Part shown: piece after piece, positions 37,757 to 47,242 of the stretch
How positions within the stretch are numbered: position 1 is the first letter of the stretch
How the letters are laid out: the number at the start of each line of letters is the position of its first letter
Assembly (NCBI RefSeq): GCF_029537235.1
Contig: NZ_CP120638.1
Coordinates: forward strand, 1,612,001 to 1,676,000
Source: Rhizobium sp. 32-5/1
Lineage (GTDB): Bacteria > Pseudomonadota > Alphaproteobacteria > Rhizobiales > Rhizobiaceae
Length of the DNA: 64,000 nt
Reading direction: 5' to 3'
The notes under the pieces: generated by a model
Told to the model about the DNA's origin: nothing
Databases searched by the model: none
Seen by the model: the letters and a program-made list of their open reading frames with translations, nothing else
Made by a program: the position numbers and the translations under genes

Positions 37757-39799
37757 CTAGCGGTTTCGTTGTTTGGTGCGTTGCGCGCGGGCAAGGGCTG
37801 CGGCCACGAGCGATTGCTGCTGGCGGTCCGCGGATGAGGCCGCAGGCATCTCGGTCCGCACCGTCAGGGATGCGATCCGGTCTTCAAGGTCGGCCTGAAC
37901 CGGTTCCTCGATTTTGCTAATCCTGTCTTCCACGGCGTCCCACTCCTCGTCTGTCCAGTAAGGAACGCCAAAGCGGTACGCGCCAGCCAGGCTCTGGTTG
38001 AGCATGTCCAGCACTTCGTTCCGCTTGCCTTCCGGCAGCTTCCAGATGTAGCGGACATGCCCTGTCCGGGTTTTTTCAGAAACGCGACTTTCCGATGTCG
38101 CCTGCTGATAGAAGTCATCGCCGAACCCGCGCGCAAACCGGATATAACCGGCCTGTTCCGGATCGACCTTCTTGAAGTCGCGGTATAGCCGCAACTTGAA
38201 CGCGGCCTGGTTGAAGGTGAAAAACCGTGAAGCCCATTTCTGCTTCTTCGGCTTGCCCTTCTTGTCGTATTCCCGCGTCTGCGCGATCGCTGGTGCGGCA
38301 TCCGTGTTGCCGCCGCGCACCATGATGACGCGCGATTTCGGGTGTTTGCGAACCCATGCCCAAACATCGTCCGTGTAGGCGTTGCCGTCGATGGCGACAC
38401 GATCAACGAGGCGCTTGCGCCCCGCTTCATCGGTCCACTTACGCTCCAGCAGTCGGTCCAGTGCAGCGCGGACCTCCGGTTCAGAGATATGGCCGGAATG
38501 TTCCCGTAAGCCCGGCAGGTGGCCACCGGCGCGATTGTCGATGACGCCGTGATCGATGACGGCGCGATACCGGTTGCGGCCATAGCCGACAAGAAGCCAC
38601 TCGACACGATCGCCCTGGACGTCGATGCCGAACACGGTGGCCAGCGCTTCGGCAGGAATGATGCCTCGCGGCAAGGCGCCGTCGCTTTCGGCCCGATCTC
38701 TCAGAACCTCCCAGTCGATAGCCTTGTTGTCGGCTTCGAAGGCGAGCCCCAGCCAGTCGTTCCAGAACGTCTGTTCAGCCCCGGACCCCTTGTCGCGGTT
38801 TTCAGGGCCGCCGGACTGGACCGTCAGCCATTCGCGCGCCAGATTTTCCCAGCGTTCAAACGGCGAATAGGCCATCCAGATGCGGAAGGAACGATGGCGA
38901 CGGCCGCGCTCCGGATACTTCGCAACCCATTTTGCGCCGTTGTCCGGATCGACCATCCATGCCCGATGGTGTTCATGGATCTCGCAACCGCAGTGCACGC
39001 AGATGAAATGCGCCTTCTCCGGATGGGCGGGATCGATGTGGTCCCGCATGTTCTCCCAGCGCAGCTCCTGCAGATCAAAACAGTGCGGGCACGGAACGTG
39101 ATAGGTCTCCTGCGTCCCTTCCTGATAGTTCGCCGTGATCTTGCAACCGGGCCAGACCATCGGCGTCGAGATCTTGAAGATCTTGCCGGTGAAGAACGCT
39201 TTCGTCCGGCTGTCGGCCTGAACCTCAGGGTCACCGGCATCGTTCATCTGCCACTTGGCCAGATCGTCCTGCACCTGCTTGCGCGGCGAGATCATCGACA
39301 GACCGGCCGGCGAGTTGGCACCGGCTGCCTGTATGGCGCCGCGCCCGTCGATACGTTCCTTGTAAAGAACCGAATTGCTGGCATCGCGGCTGTTCTGCGA
39401 AAACAGCGCCGCAACTGACGGCATTTCCCGGACCAGCGGCATCAGCTTGGTCTTTGACCAGCGCGAGGCGTTCTCCTCGGTCGGATGGACATAGAGGAAG
39501 TCGCCGGGCGCCAGGTCGAGCGACCCGAGCGTGAAGATGTTGGCGCAGATCGTACCGCCGATCTGCGCCGACTTTGCCAGGCTAACGACACTGCAGGGAT
39601 CGTCAGGCCCGAGCGCTCGTAGGATCTCCGAAAAGAACGGCACGAGCTTTTCATTGTACGGCCCGGGATGGTCCGTGATGCGTTCGGAGAACGTGATGTT
39701 CGCCTTCGCCCATTTCAGGTAGTCCACCGGCGGCGGCGGTTCGCAGATCTCGGCGAGAACGTCGAAGATCAGCCGCTCCGGATTGAAGAGCATGGTCAC
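37757..39799 (-). CDS. Terminase large subunit (lambda gpA family)
   Basis: 680 residues. N-terminal ATPase with SLAKSAQIGGTICANIFTLG and a zinc-binding-type CPHC ... CVHCGCEI segment; the C-terminal nuclease part begins near FGIDVQGDRVEWLLVGYGRNRYRAVIDHG. It packages DNA into proheads and cuts at cos. A GTG at 39799 overlaps the small-subunit stop (GTGA); ATG 39793 is the alternative. Confidence 0.92.
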   Translation of the reverse strand: MTMLFNPERLIFDVLAEICEPPPPVDYLKWAKANITFSERITDHPGPYNEKLVPFFSEILRALGPDDPCSVVSLAKSAQIGGTICANIFTLGSLDLAPGDFLYVHPTEENASRWSKTKLMPLVREMPSVAALFSQNSRDASNSVLYKERIDGRGAIQAAGANSPAGLSMISPRKQVQDDLAKWQMNDAGDPEVQADSRTKAFFTGKIFKISTPMVWPGCKITANYQEGTQETYHVPCPHCFDLQELRWENMRDHIDPAHPEKAHFICVHCGCEIHEHHRAWMVDPDNGAKWVAKYPERGRRHRSFRIWMAYSPFERWENLAREWLTVQSGGPENRDKGSGAEQTFWNDWLGLAFEADNKAIDWEVLRDRAESDGALPRGIIPAEALATVFGIDVQGDRVEWLLVGYGRNRYRAVIDHGVIDNRAGGHLPGLREHSGHISEPEVRAALDRLLERKWTDEAGRKRLVDRVAIDGNAYTDDVWAWVRKHPKSRVIMVRGGNTDAAPAIAQTREYDKKGKPKKQKWASRFFTFNQAAFKLRLYRDFKKVDPEQAGYIRFARGFGDDFYQQATSESRVSEKTRTGHVRYIWKLPEGKRNEVLDMLNQSLAGAYRFGVPYWTDEEWDAVEDRISKIEEPVQADLEDRIASLTVRTEMPAASSADRQQQSLVAAALARAQRTKQRNR

Positions 39800-40418
39800 G
39801 GCCGAACATCCTCGACCGTCTCGGGCAGCGTCGCGGCGATATCGCGAAAAGCCGCCGCCTGTTTGGCCCGCGTGTCGCGCATGACGCGATGCAGGGCGAG
39901 AAGCGCGTCACGCTGCGAAACGCCGAAGTCGGCAGCCATGGTCTTGGCCATCTCCTGTATTGCCTGGTCCATGACCTTGAAGGCCTCGGTCACCGCGCGA
40001 GACGTTTCGCGCCGAGCATCGTCCGCCAGCAGGTAGCGGCCGACAGAAAGATCTTCCTCCCGCTGTTCGCGCGCCGTCTTCAGGCGCTGCTGCTTCAGCC
40101 TCTCCGCTGCAAGTTCGTCAACGGCCGGATTGATCAGCGTCGGCATCTGGCCAGTGGCTGGCACCGCCGCCGGCGGCGATGGCTGATGAGCCGGCGCGAT
40201 GGATGCTACCCCGTTTGCACCGAAACGCTGGGCAGGATCGAGCGTCTTGCGAAGCTCCGCCATCGCGATCACGGTTCGGATCCTCGCGGCCCGCCCCTGC
40301 CCGTCCAGCGCGGCTCCGGAAATTTTCCCTCGGCGATATACTGCGAAATCCGCCCCGCACTGACGCCGATGTGCACGGCAAAGTCGCCCTTCGACATCGT
40401 TTCTGCGACCGTGGACAT
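39796..40418 (-). CDS. Terminase small subunit (Nu1-like), apparent frameshift
   Basis: Starting at ATG 40418 the N-terminus MSTVAETMSKGDFAVHIGVS AGRISQYIAEGK is a typical small-terminase DNA-binding helix-turn-helix. The frame breaks at TTTT 40323-40326 (AAAA on the coding strand); one extra base continues it as ISGAALDGQGRAARIRTVIAMAELRKTLDP into the remaining ~158 residues, whose C-terminus overlaps the large-subunit start. Without the repair the DNA-binding domain would be missing. It should recognise cos. Confidence 0.74.
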
Positions 40419-40592
40419 CTTAAGCGGACTTTAGCTTTCGCATTGGAGTTTAGGCTCCGAGTTTAGGCTTCAAAAAGTGGCTCACACTGGCCATCCCTCG
40501 CGGTGCCAAATACCCGCAGGGCGGGTTTTCGCAGGAAGGACCCGCGAGGCCCGGGGGTGCCCCCGCCGTGCCCATCGAGGTTTTCATTGCGA

Positions 40593-41339
40593 TCATCGGG
40601 CCGTCCGTACCGCCCTTGCAAAGGCAATGGCAAAGTTTTCGGTGATGTTGGCAGCCACGTGGCGTTCAACCACGTCCCGAAGTTTCAAGCGAACCTTGTA
40701 GCTCTGGTTCGGCACGAACAGGATCACTGGCTTGATGCCTTGCGTTGCAGGATCTCGCTGATAAACACCCGGATAAAGGTGCGATCCCTCCGGTGGTACG
40801 AAGAACCGCGCCTTCCGATAGTTCTTGTTGCGCTTCAAGGACGTGTCCGTCCGTTTGCGCGTTGCGCCCGCACCTCGGTACTCAATCTGCAGATCGGCCA
40901 TGATCCGATTGAGGAAACCCTGAGTGATGTTTCCATATCGATCAAGCGGCGCGCTCTTGGCAGGAACGGCGATATTGCGCTTGTCCATCAAGCGCCGCTC
41001 GATCAGCTGCCGCTCGAATGCCTTGTGGCTGCGCATGCCACCCTCGATCTGCGGACCGAGGAATGCCGTTGCGGGCAATCCGCCTTTGGTCCGATCGCCC
41101 GTTACGACAACAGCAGCCTGCATGTTCTGGCGCGTGGCCCGATCGAACACGACGCCCCGCTTTGCATAGGGCGTCGGCCTGTCGAAGACCCTGTCCATTT
41201 CTTTCTGGACTTCAAGTCGGCCACCCTTGGCCGTCTCGTTCAGGGTCAGCATCAGAGCATAGGGCAATTGCTTGCGCTCTATGTCCGTCATGCCTTTCTC
41301 GAATTCGCGAAGATCGAACTTGATATGCGCTTCGATCAT
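40593..41339 (-). CDS. Phage protein, minor-tail gpZ-like
   Basis: 248 residues. QLPYALMLTLNETAKGGRLEVQKEMDRVFDRPTPYAKRGV near the start and LKLRDVVERHVAANITENFAIAFARAVRTAR at the end resemble minor tail protein Z-type architectures (helical ends around a basic beta-rich middle). Unusually it is encoded upstream of the terminase genes rather than among the tail genes, so it may have another role. Moderate confidence. Confidence 0.5.
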   Translation of the reverse strand: MIEAHIKFDLREFEKGMTDIERKQLPYALMLTLNETAKGGRLEVQKEMDRVFDRPTPYAKRGVVFDRATRQNMQAAVVVTGDRTKGGLPATAFLGPQIEGGMRSHKAFERQLIERRLMDKRNIAVPAKSAPLDRYGNITQGFLNRIMADLQIEYRGAGATRKRTDTSLKRNKNYRKARFFVPPEGSHLYPGVYQRDPATQGIKPVILFVPNQSYKVRLKLRDVVERHVAANITENFAIAFARAVRTAR

Positions 41340-41401
41340 CCGTTCACCAGCATGGCGCGATTACAGCGCCGGGGTCATGGCCGCCTCCATATCGCTAGAA
41401 C

Positions 41402-41434
41402 CGAAAAACCCGCCGGCGTTTCCGCCAGCGGGTT
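41402..41434 (-). terminator. Rho-independent terminator of the replication operon
   Basis: Read on the minus strand: a 12-bp stem (41407-41418 with 41423-41434, one G-T pair), four-base GAAA loop, then TTTTT. It lies between the leftward gene 41550-42305 and the start of the gpZ-like gene at 41339, separating early from late transcription. Confidence 0.85.
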
Positions 41435-41549
41435 TGATAGGGTGATTTACACCGTGAGCAAAATGTACTTTGAGTGCTGCCGCAGGTCAAGAGGCTAAAG
41501 TGAAACTAAAATCGATGTAATTCAGCCACTTACCAACGCGCCTGCAATT

Positions 41550-42305
41550 TTATCTGGGTAGCCATGGAAAGCGGTCTGGCGCGAACGGCAGCAAATCGAT
41601 GTCCGTAAGATGCCCTGCCAAACGGCCATACAAGGTTTCCAGTGCCGATTGCCACAGCTGCCACTCCATACGCGAGACAACAGCGGCCCGGATCGGATCA
41701 ACCAGTCGGAATTCCTGATAGGCGCCCTTCTTCGGCCTCTGCTTCTTTTCGTCGAAACCGTTATCCCGATAGGTAAAGGACTTTCCGGCCCTGTCCTTGG
41801 CGGTACGATCAACAAACCAACGCGCCTTGCCATGGTCCATCAGAGGAGCGATGCGCGGCGGCTTTGCCCGCCAGTCCGGCCCGCGGGCCATGATGGCCGC
41901 ATTGCGCACCAGGTTGACGACATGGCGCCCGTTCAGCCTGCCGCCTCGACCAACCTCTTCTGAGACGATCCGCGCCACCTCGGCCGATATCAAGCCATGC
42001 TCGTCCTTCCACTCCGGGAACGGCAGCCATCCCTCTCCGATTTCGAAACCATCGTCGTCCTGAAGCTGAGTGACGAACTGATAGACCGTCACGGCATCCG
42101 GATGCGGCTCGCCTTCGGAAAGGAAGCTGGACACGACGCCATATCGGTTTGGCTGTTTGTCGACAATCGTTCCAAGGGTGAGCATATCGCCGATGGCATT
42201 CCAGTTGGATGATCCATCACTTGGTCCAGACATGCCGGCGTCTGCTTTCGGCAGTTCATCGCCATAGGTCCAGACCAGAAGCTGTTCGATTGTCATCGTT
42301 CTCAT
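41550..42305 (-). CDS. Hypothetical phage protein downstream of the origin candidate
   Basis: About 251 residues. MTIEQLLVWTYGDELPKADAG at the start, later WLPFPEWKDEHGLISAEVARIVSEEV and FRLVDPIRAAVVSRMEWQLWQSALETLY. No family recognised; hydrophilic. The start at ATG 42305 has AAAGGGG about ten bases upstream. It is the last gene before the terminator at 41402 and begins immediately after the iteron-like repeats. A role in replication control is possible from position alone. Confidence 0.6.
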   Translation of the reverse strand: MRTMTIEQLLVWTYGDELPKADAGMSGPSDGSSNWNAIGDMLTLGTIVDKQPNRYGVVSSFLSEGEPHPDAVTVYQFVTQLQDDDGFEIGEGWLPFPEWKDEHGLISAEVARIVSEEVGRGGRLNGRHVVNLVRNAAIMARGPDWRAKPPRIAPLMDHGKARWFVDRTAKDRAGKSFTYRDNGFDEKKQRPKKGAYQEFRLVDPIRAAVVSRMEWQLWQSALETLYGRLAGHLTDIDLLPFAPDRFPWLPR

Positions 42306-42730
42306 AGTCAAACCCCTTTGCGTCCCAAATTCACGATTTCCGTCCCAAACTTCATTTTTCCGTCCCAAATCCAAAAAGGAAAAAGACTGTTTTTATTAGA
42401 TAATTTCAATCAATAGGGACGCTAGGGACGCTAGGGAGGGTAAATTCCGCCTTATATGATGAGGCTGACTGATTTTCATGCGCAGAGCGCATGCAATCAT
42501 TTACGACCAATATCTATATGCGCATTACGTAAACCCGGAATTACCCTCCCTAACGTCCCTAGCGTCCTAAGTATTTGAAAATCCGCACCTTTTGATTGGG
42601 TCGCAACGCCGCAAGCCTTGCATTTTGCGTCCCTAGCATCCCTGTTTTCGTCCCGAACGATGGGGATGATGCCAAATGCGACGGCTTTTCGGCTGTCGCA
42701 AAGGGTCCGGGTTTCGCAAAAATTCGATGA
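42306..42730. repeat. Iteron-rich non-coding region, candidate phage replication origin
   Basis: No gene in 425 bases. CGTCCCAAA occurs at 42321, 42341 and 42361, spaced exactly 20 bp. The core CGTCCC recurs at 42554, 42628 and 42649 and in the opposite orientation at 42416 and 42425. A near-perfect inverted repeat of about 30 bp (42414-42443 with 42541-42569) brackets an AT-rich ~100-bp centre with a small palindrome (CATGCGC / GCGCATG). Repeats of this kind next to primase and helicase genes suggest an origin. Confidence 0.65.
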
Positions 42731-44740
42731 TCAACCATAGAATGGCTCATCGCTGGCGAAGCGGCCAGGCGGCGGCGCGTCAGCGCTGCCCTTGAATTCC
42801 TCACGAATACGGATGCCGTAGTAGAACGTGGTGCCGCTCTTACCCTTGCGAAATTGGTGCATCATCGCATCCGGCCCTGTCCAGCTTTTTCGCGCCTGAT
42901 CCGGAAATCGTTTTGTGAAGGTTGCCTGTTTGAACTCCGAGAGACCCTCGCGCTTGGCGTAGCGCATGTAGGCGTTGAAGAGGTCTTCGGGGCTTTCCTT
43001 GTCGCCATCCGTGCCAGTGACATGACAGGCGTTCCGAATGAATGCTCCGATAGGGTCGCTTTCTTCGCGATATTCTGCTGTCGCGGCCGTTACACCGGCC
43101 GGCACCTGAAGCCCCCGCTGCAGATAGTCGAGGGCGCCCTTCACCATCCATGCAAAAATGCCCGCCTTCTCAGTCCTCAGCTTTCGAGGAAGGTCGCGAT
43201 CAACGTCTGCTTCAGGAATCTGGATATCCCATGGCACCAGGTGCACGCGCCGCCATATGCCATCGCTGTCGTCATGGATGATCGGCTTGTGGTTGCCGGA
43301 AAGGATGATCTTGAACTGAGGTATCAGCTCGAAGAAATCCTGATGCAACCTGCGCACTGCAATTGCCTCACCGCCGGTCAAGGTCTTGATAAGCGCATCC
43401 TTCAGCCGCACACCCATTTCCGGCTCTGCCGCAGCCACAAGGCGCGCGCCGGGCAATCTGGCAAGGTCAGGTGTCGCTTCGGCGCCCGCTCGTTTGCTGT
43501 CGCCCGCAAAACTGTCAATGGACATCGACACGGCATAATCCGACAGGATTTCGACCATGAGATCAACAAAGGTGGATTTGCCGTTCCGGCCGGCGCCATA
43601 GAAAAACAGTAGGCATTGCTCGAGGGTGGATCCGAGAAGGCAGTATCCCATGAAGCGCTGCAGGAATGCCCTGTTGTCTGGGTTCGGCTGAACGCGCTTC
43701 AAGAATCGTTGGAACAGCGGCGCATCGGCATGCGGATCGAAATCAACCTCGGCCAGCTTGGAAATCAGGTCGGAAGGTCGATGACGATCGCGCCGCACCT
43801 GCCATTTGCCGATGCCGCCCACCTCCGAACAGAAGAACCGCAACGTGCCCGACTTGCAGTTGATCGAATACAGATCCTTGTTGAGGTCGTTCACCATCAG
43901 CGAGACGTAAGGGATAGCCTCCCCAAGCATATTGTTGATCTTCGACGTACCGGCTGACGATTTTGCATGATTGTGGCGAGACGATATCCGGCCGCCACGC
44001 GCTTCCTGGACAGCGGACATGGCCTCAATCCGCTGTTCAAGGTTGTCCGCTTCGATGGTGTCCTCGACCGTCCAGGCAGCATCGATGTCACCGATCTTGC
44101 GACGTTCTTTCTCTGCAGCCTTTCCGGCATCGATCCTTGCGTGCAGCGCGTCGTAACGCTCATGGTCGTCAATCGACCAGCTTTTGAGCGGCTTGCCGAC
44201 TTTGTCCTTCTCGCGACGGGCTGCCTTGCCATCGTCGATAGTCCCGTCGAGTTCCGCCGCTCGGGCAATGTCGTCCTCGCTCAGCTCTCCGCGTCGCTTC
44301 CCCAGTTCCTTGCGCTTTTCGAGCGCATCCCGGCCGGCCGCAATAGCAAGCTGCTCTTCTTCGGAACAATCCAGCTTGATCGCCTCGTCGTCGATGAATT
44401 CCGCCGTCTTGTGCGCCATGACGCGCACAACAGCGCCGGACGGATCTTCAAGCCATCGGCGACCATCATAGCCATGCCATCCCACATGCGTAACAAAGCG
44501 GATGCGGTCACCGAAGCGAATGATCAGCCGCCTGCAATTGCCGATGTCCGTTTCCGGCTCAAGGGCACACTCCGCCAATATCTCATCGGGCGTCAGGTCA
44601 AGGGCCTCAATTTCAGGCTCCGGCTCCGCAACAATCAAGGGGTCCGGGTTTCCCTCATAGGCCTTCCGCTGCGCAGCGGCTTCCTTGAGAATCCGCGCCA
44701 CATCCTCCGGCATATCGGCCGGGGTTACTGATTTTGTCAC
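42731..44740 (-). CDS. Phage/plasmid primase-helicase, SF3 (D5/P4-type) helicase
   Basis: 669 residues. The C-terminal half carries an SF3/AAA+ helicase: Walker A YGAGRNGKST near residue 395, Walker-B-type ARLVAAAEPE, IILSGNHKPI with sensor-type Asn, and RRVHLVPWDI with the arginine. The middle has charged helices with repeated KDKVGKPL/RRKIGD patterns. It should unwind DNA at the origin. Starts with ATGA overlap on the primase stop; the origin candidate lies directly downstream. Confidence 0.88.
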   Translation of the reverse strand: MTKSVTPADMPEDVARILKEAAAQRKAYEGNPDPLIVAEPEPEIEALDLTPDEILAECALEPETDIGNCRRLIIRFGDRIRFVTHVGWHGYDGRRWLEDPSGAVVRVMAHKTAEFIDDEAIKLDCSEEEQLAIAAGRDALEKRKELGKRRGELSEDDIARAAELDGTIDDGKAARREKDKVGKPLKSWSIDDHERYDALHARIDAGKAAEKERRKIGDIDAAWTVEDTIEADNLEQRIEAMSAVQEARGGRISSRHNHAKSSAGTSKINNMLGEAIPYVSLMVNDLNKDLYSINCKSGTLRFFCSEVGGIGKWQVRRDRHRPSDLISKLAEVDFDPHADAPLFQRFLKRVQPNPDNRAFLQRFMGYCLLGSTLEQCLLFFYGAGRNGKSTFVDLMVEILSDYAVSMSIDSFAGDSKRAGAEATPDLARLPGARLVAAAEPEMGVRLKDALIKTLTGGEAIAVRRLHQDFFELIPQFKIILSGNHKPIIHDDSDGIWRRVHLVPWDIQIPEADVDRDLPRKLRTEKAGIFAWMVKGALDYLQRGLQVPAGVTAATAEYREESDPIGAFIRNACHVTGTDGDKESPEDLFNAYMRYAKREGLSEFKQATFTKRFPDQARKSWTGPDAMMHQFRKGKSGTTFYYGIRIREEFKGSADAPPPGRFASDEPFYG

Positions 44741-45978
44741 GCACTGTCCCCCATGTAGTCAGCCAGCAGTTTGGAAAAATCCAAGCCGGCCGGCGGCCAC
44801 CAGGTGCGGATCGTGCGTCCCGGCCGCTGCAATCTGTTTTCAGCCCGCGCCATGGCGGCCGCCGTAAACACCGGTTCGCTGTCGCCATCGGCCAGTAAAA
44901 CCATGTCCTCAACATGATCCGGCACCTGCATCGCATCATCCGCCGTTTGCCCCGCCTTGGGCACTGGCCCAGCAACGCGCACCGGCGAAAGCCGCCCGTT
45001 CTTGTCGGCCTTTTTCAGCGTCGGATGATTGAAACTGGATTTGGGATCAGCAGGCCCCGCAAGGTTGCCGAGGTCTCCCGCCGCGAAATAGAAGGTGTCC
45101 GCGCGAAAACCCTCGGCGCCGGCGATGGCGAGCCCGTTCTCGATTCCTTCACCGCCGACCCATCGCGATGATGACAGCAGCCCGAAGAGCGGGATGAACC
45201 GTCCCTTTTTGGTGCCGCGCATTTTCTTGGCCGGCAGGGGTTCGCCCTTGTCGTCGAGGCCGAGATCGACGCGAAACTTCGGACCGTTGGAAAGATCGAT
45301 CCATGTCTGATGACAGCCGGTAATCCGCCCCTCGATGGTCACGAAGGGCGCCAACATGCCGAAGCCGACATAGTGCGAGAGCTTGTGCCCGCGCTCATCC
45401 TCGCCATTCCAATAGGTCAGCTTTGTCTGATAGCGGATGTTCGAAAAGACCTGTGGCGGCATCTCGAAACCCGTGCGCCGCCTCAGATAGTCGGCCAGGG
45501 TTGCATGTCGACCCTCGGCCGCATGCAGATAGAGCCCGCGCGCCTGGTTCATTTCATACTGGCGGAAACTGTCGCCGTCCTTCGCGCTATCGGTCGCAGC
45601 CTCTTCGTTGCGCCGCTTCTGGTCCGCGATCCGCTGAAGGCGATCCGCGCGCTCTTCCTCCGTCTCGGCACCACCTTCGGCTGGCACGGCTCGGCCGAGA
45701 ACGTCGGCGCAAGCTTCCAGAAATCCGGATCGCGTATGAAGGTCATGCTTGAAGGCAAGCGCCACCAGCCCGATCCCATCGCGCCCGCCCTTGCCGCATT
45801 GACGGCAATTCCATGCACCGAGGGTCTGGTTGATCGAAAACCTGTCCTTGCCACCGCAATCAGGGCACGGCCCGGCATAATTCATCCGGCGCTTCAGCTT
45901 AATGCCGATGATACCGGCCGCATCGATCACGGAAACCCCGCGCGCCTCGTTGATGAATTCATCGATCGCTGCGGTCAT
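44737..45978 (-). CDS. DNA primase-like protein, CHC2 zinc finger plus Toprim domain
   Basis: About 413 residues. Zinc ribbon at residues ~38-61 (CPDCGGKDRF ... CRQCGKGG), an intervening RNA-polymerase-like region, and a Toprim domain (GGEGIENGLAIAGA near residue 265; MVLLADGDSEP near 355 with the acidic pair). It makes primers for phage replication together with the SF3 helicase encoded next. The ATG at 45978 overlaps the preceding stop as TGATG. Confidence 0.85.
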   Translation of the reverse strand: MTAAIDEFINEARGVSVIDAAGIIGIKLKRRMNYAGPCPDCGGKDRFSINQTLGAWNCRQCGKGGRDGIGLVALAFKHDLHTRSGFLEACADVLGRAVPAEGGAETEEERADRLQRIADQKRRNEEAATDSAKDGDSFRQYEMNQARGLYLHAAEGRHATLADYLRRRTGFEMPPQVFSNIRYQTKLTYWNGEDERGHKLSHYVGFGMLAPFVTIEGRITGCHQTWIDLSNGPKFRVDLGLDDKGEPLPAKKMRGTKKGRFIPLFGLLSSSRWVGGEGIENGLAIAGAEGFRADTFYFAAGDLGNLAGPADPKSSFNHPTLKKADKNGRLSPVRVAGPVPKAGQTADDAMQVPDHVEDMVLLADGDSEPVFTAAAMARAENRLQRPGRTIRTWWPPAGLDFSKLLADYMGDSA

Positions 45979-47242
45979 CAAAACAGCCTCGGTTGTATTG
46001 AGCCGTCCTGATAAACAAGATCCATCGGCGTATCGCCGGTCGGCTCATTCCCATCCCAACCCCGCGGCCATGTCTCGGCCGCGATGAGAGTGCGAATGCG
46101 ACACTCCTCTTCCGGGTTCAGGATATCGATCGCGGGCCGGCCGAGGCGAAGAGCGGCGTCGTTGCATTCCCCTGTATCGACAAAATTCTGTTCAACCCCA
46201 TCAGGCGAGCAGTGAAGGTCAATGGCCCCATTCGTTGCGGGTTCTTGGCAAGCGAGCCGTCTTTCAACAGCTCAGCACCGGGTTTTTTCAGCCGATGTTG
46301 AGGCTCTCGCAGTTCGCGATAGAGCATCTTCATTCCCCTGAGCGGAGCAAGATAAGCCCAGTGAGGAGCGACAAGGATCGTTTCGAGTGCCCTCTCCTCA
46401 CTTGCCAAGGGGCAACCGATACAGCCGGTTCGCGCAGCGATCTCTGCAGCCTCATCACCTCCATAAGCGTCAGCGATTTCCGCTGTAGCCCATCCACCGT
46501 ATTCAGCCATCGGCGCATAAATTCTCAACCAATCCCAGACATTACAGACGCGCCAATGCAGCAAAGGGGCAAGCGTAGCAATCTTGCCGCGAATGCCTTT
46601 GGCGTTTGGTAGCATCTGCTGGTACCAACCCTGCCCGCACTCCGCGCCGTCCTTGCCGCAAGACATGGCGATCCGACCATCGCGGATTGCACTCTCGCCC
46701 TGGCGAACACCAGTGATCATCAGAATGCTACCATCGAGTTGGTCGATCCGCGCTGCGAGCGCGTCCGTCATAGGGTCAACCTTGATCTGGCGAGTACACC
46801 ATCTAAGCGTGTTGTTGTTTGGTGGCGGAACGCCACGGCCGAGGATGTAGACCAGGAAGCGCTTATCCATCGGTGCCCGAACGACCTCACATTGAATGCC
46901 GCGGGTCTTCAGCTGCTGCATGATGCGGCGAGCGGAAATCTCAAGAGGTGGCAATTCTTGGCGCGTATCAGCATAGAAAACAGTCAAGCTTTTTGGCGCT
47001 GCAAGTTTACCGACGTCAATCAGGTGAACAATCAAAGTGAGTGTTGCACTGCTATCCTTGCCTCCGGACCACGCTATGCCCCAATGCTCGTGCTGCGGAC
47101 CGTAGACTGCCATAGACTGCAATGTCAGCTCGATCGCTTCGTCATAAACCAGACGAGCTTCATTCCCAAAAATTGATGTTTGCACGCTTTTCATGCCGCG
47201 CCCGGCTGAGGAACCTGCGAGCTTGGGATCGGCCGCTTTCAT
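45978..47242 (-). CDS. DndC / PAPS-reductase-like PP-loop protein, apparent frameshift
   Basis: About 421 residues when repaired. PP-loop SGGKDSSATL at residues 59-68, FYADTRQELPPL, NNNTLRWCTRQIKVDP, GVRQGESAIRDG and a cysteine cluster (MSCGKDGAEC ... GCIGCPL). This is the layout of PAPS reductases and of DndC, which activates sulfur or handles iron-sulfur chemistry for DNA phosphorothioation. As written the frame ends at 46118; one extra base at CCCC 46196-46199 continues it as GVEQNFVDTGECNDAALRLG to a TGA that overlaps the primase ATG. Its start also overlaps upstream (ATGA at 47242). Function in the phage is unproven. Confidence 0.78.

Noticed and set aside
42306..42730. CRISPR array reading of the repeated CGTCCC sequences
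   Set aside because: Repeats are only 6-9 bp, occur in both orientations and have no constant long repeat or spacers; no cas genes nearby.
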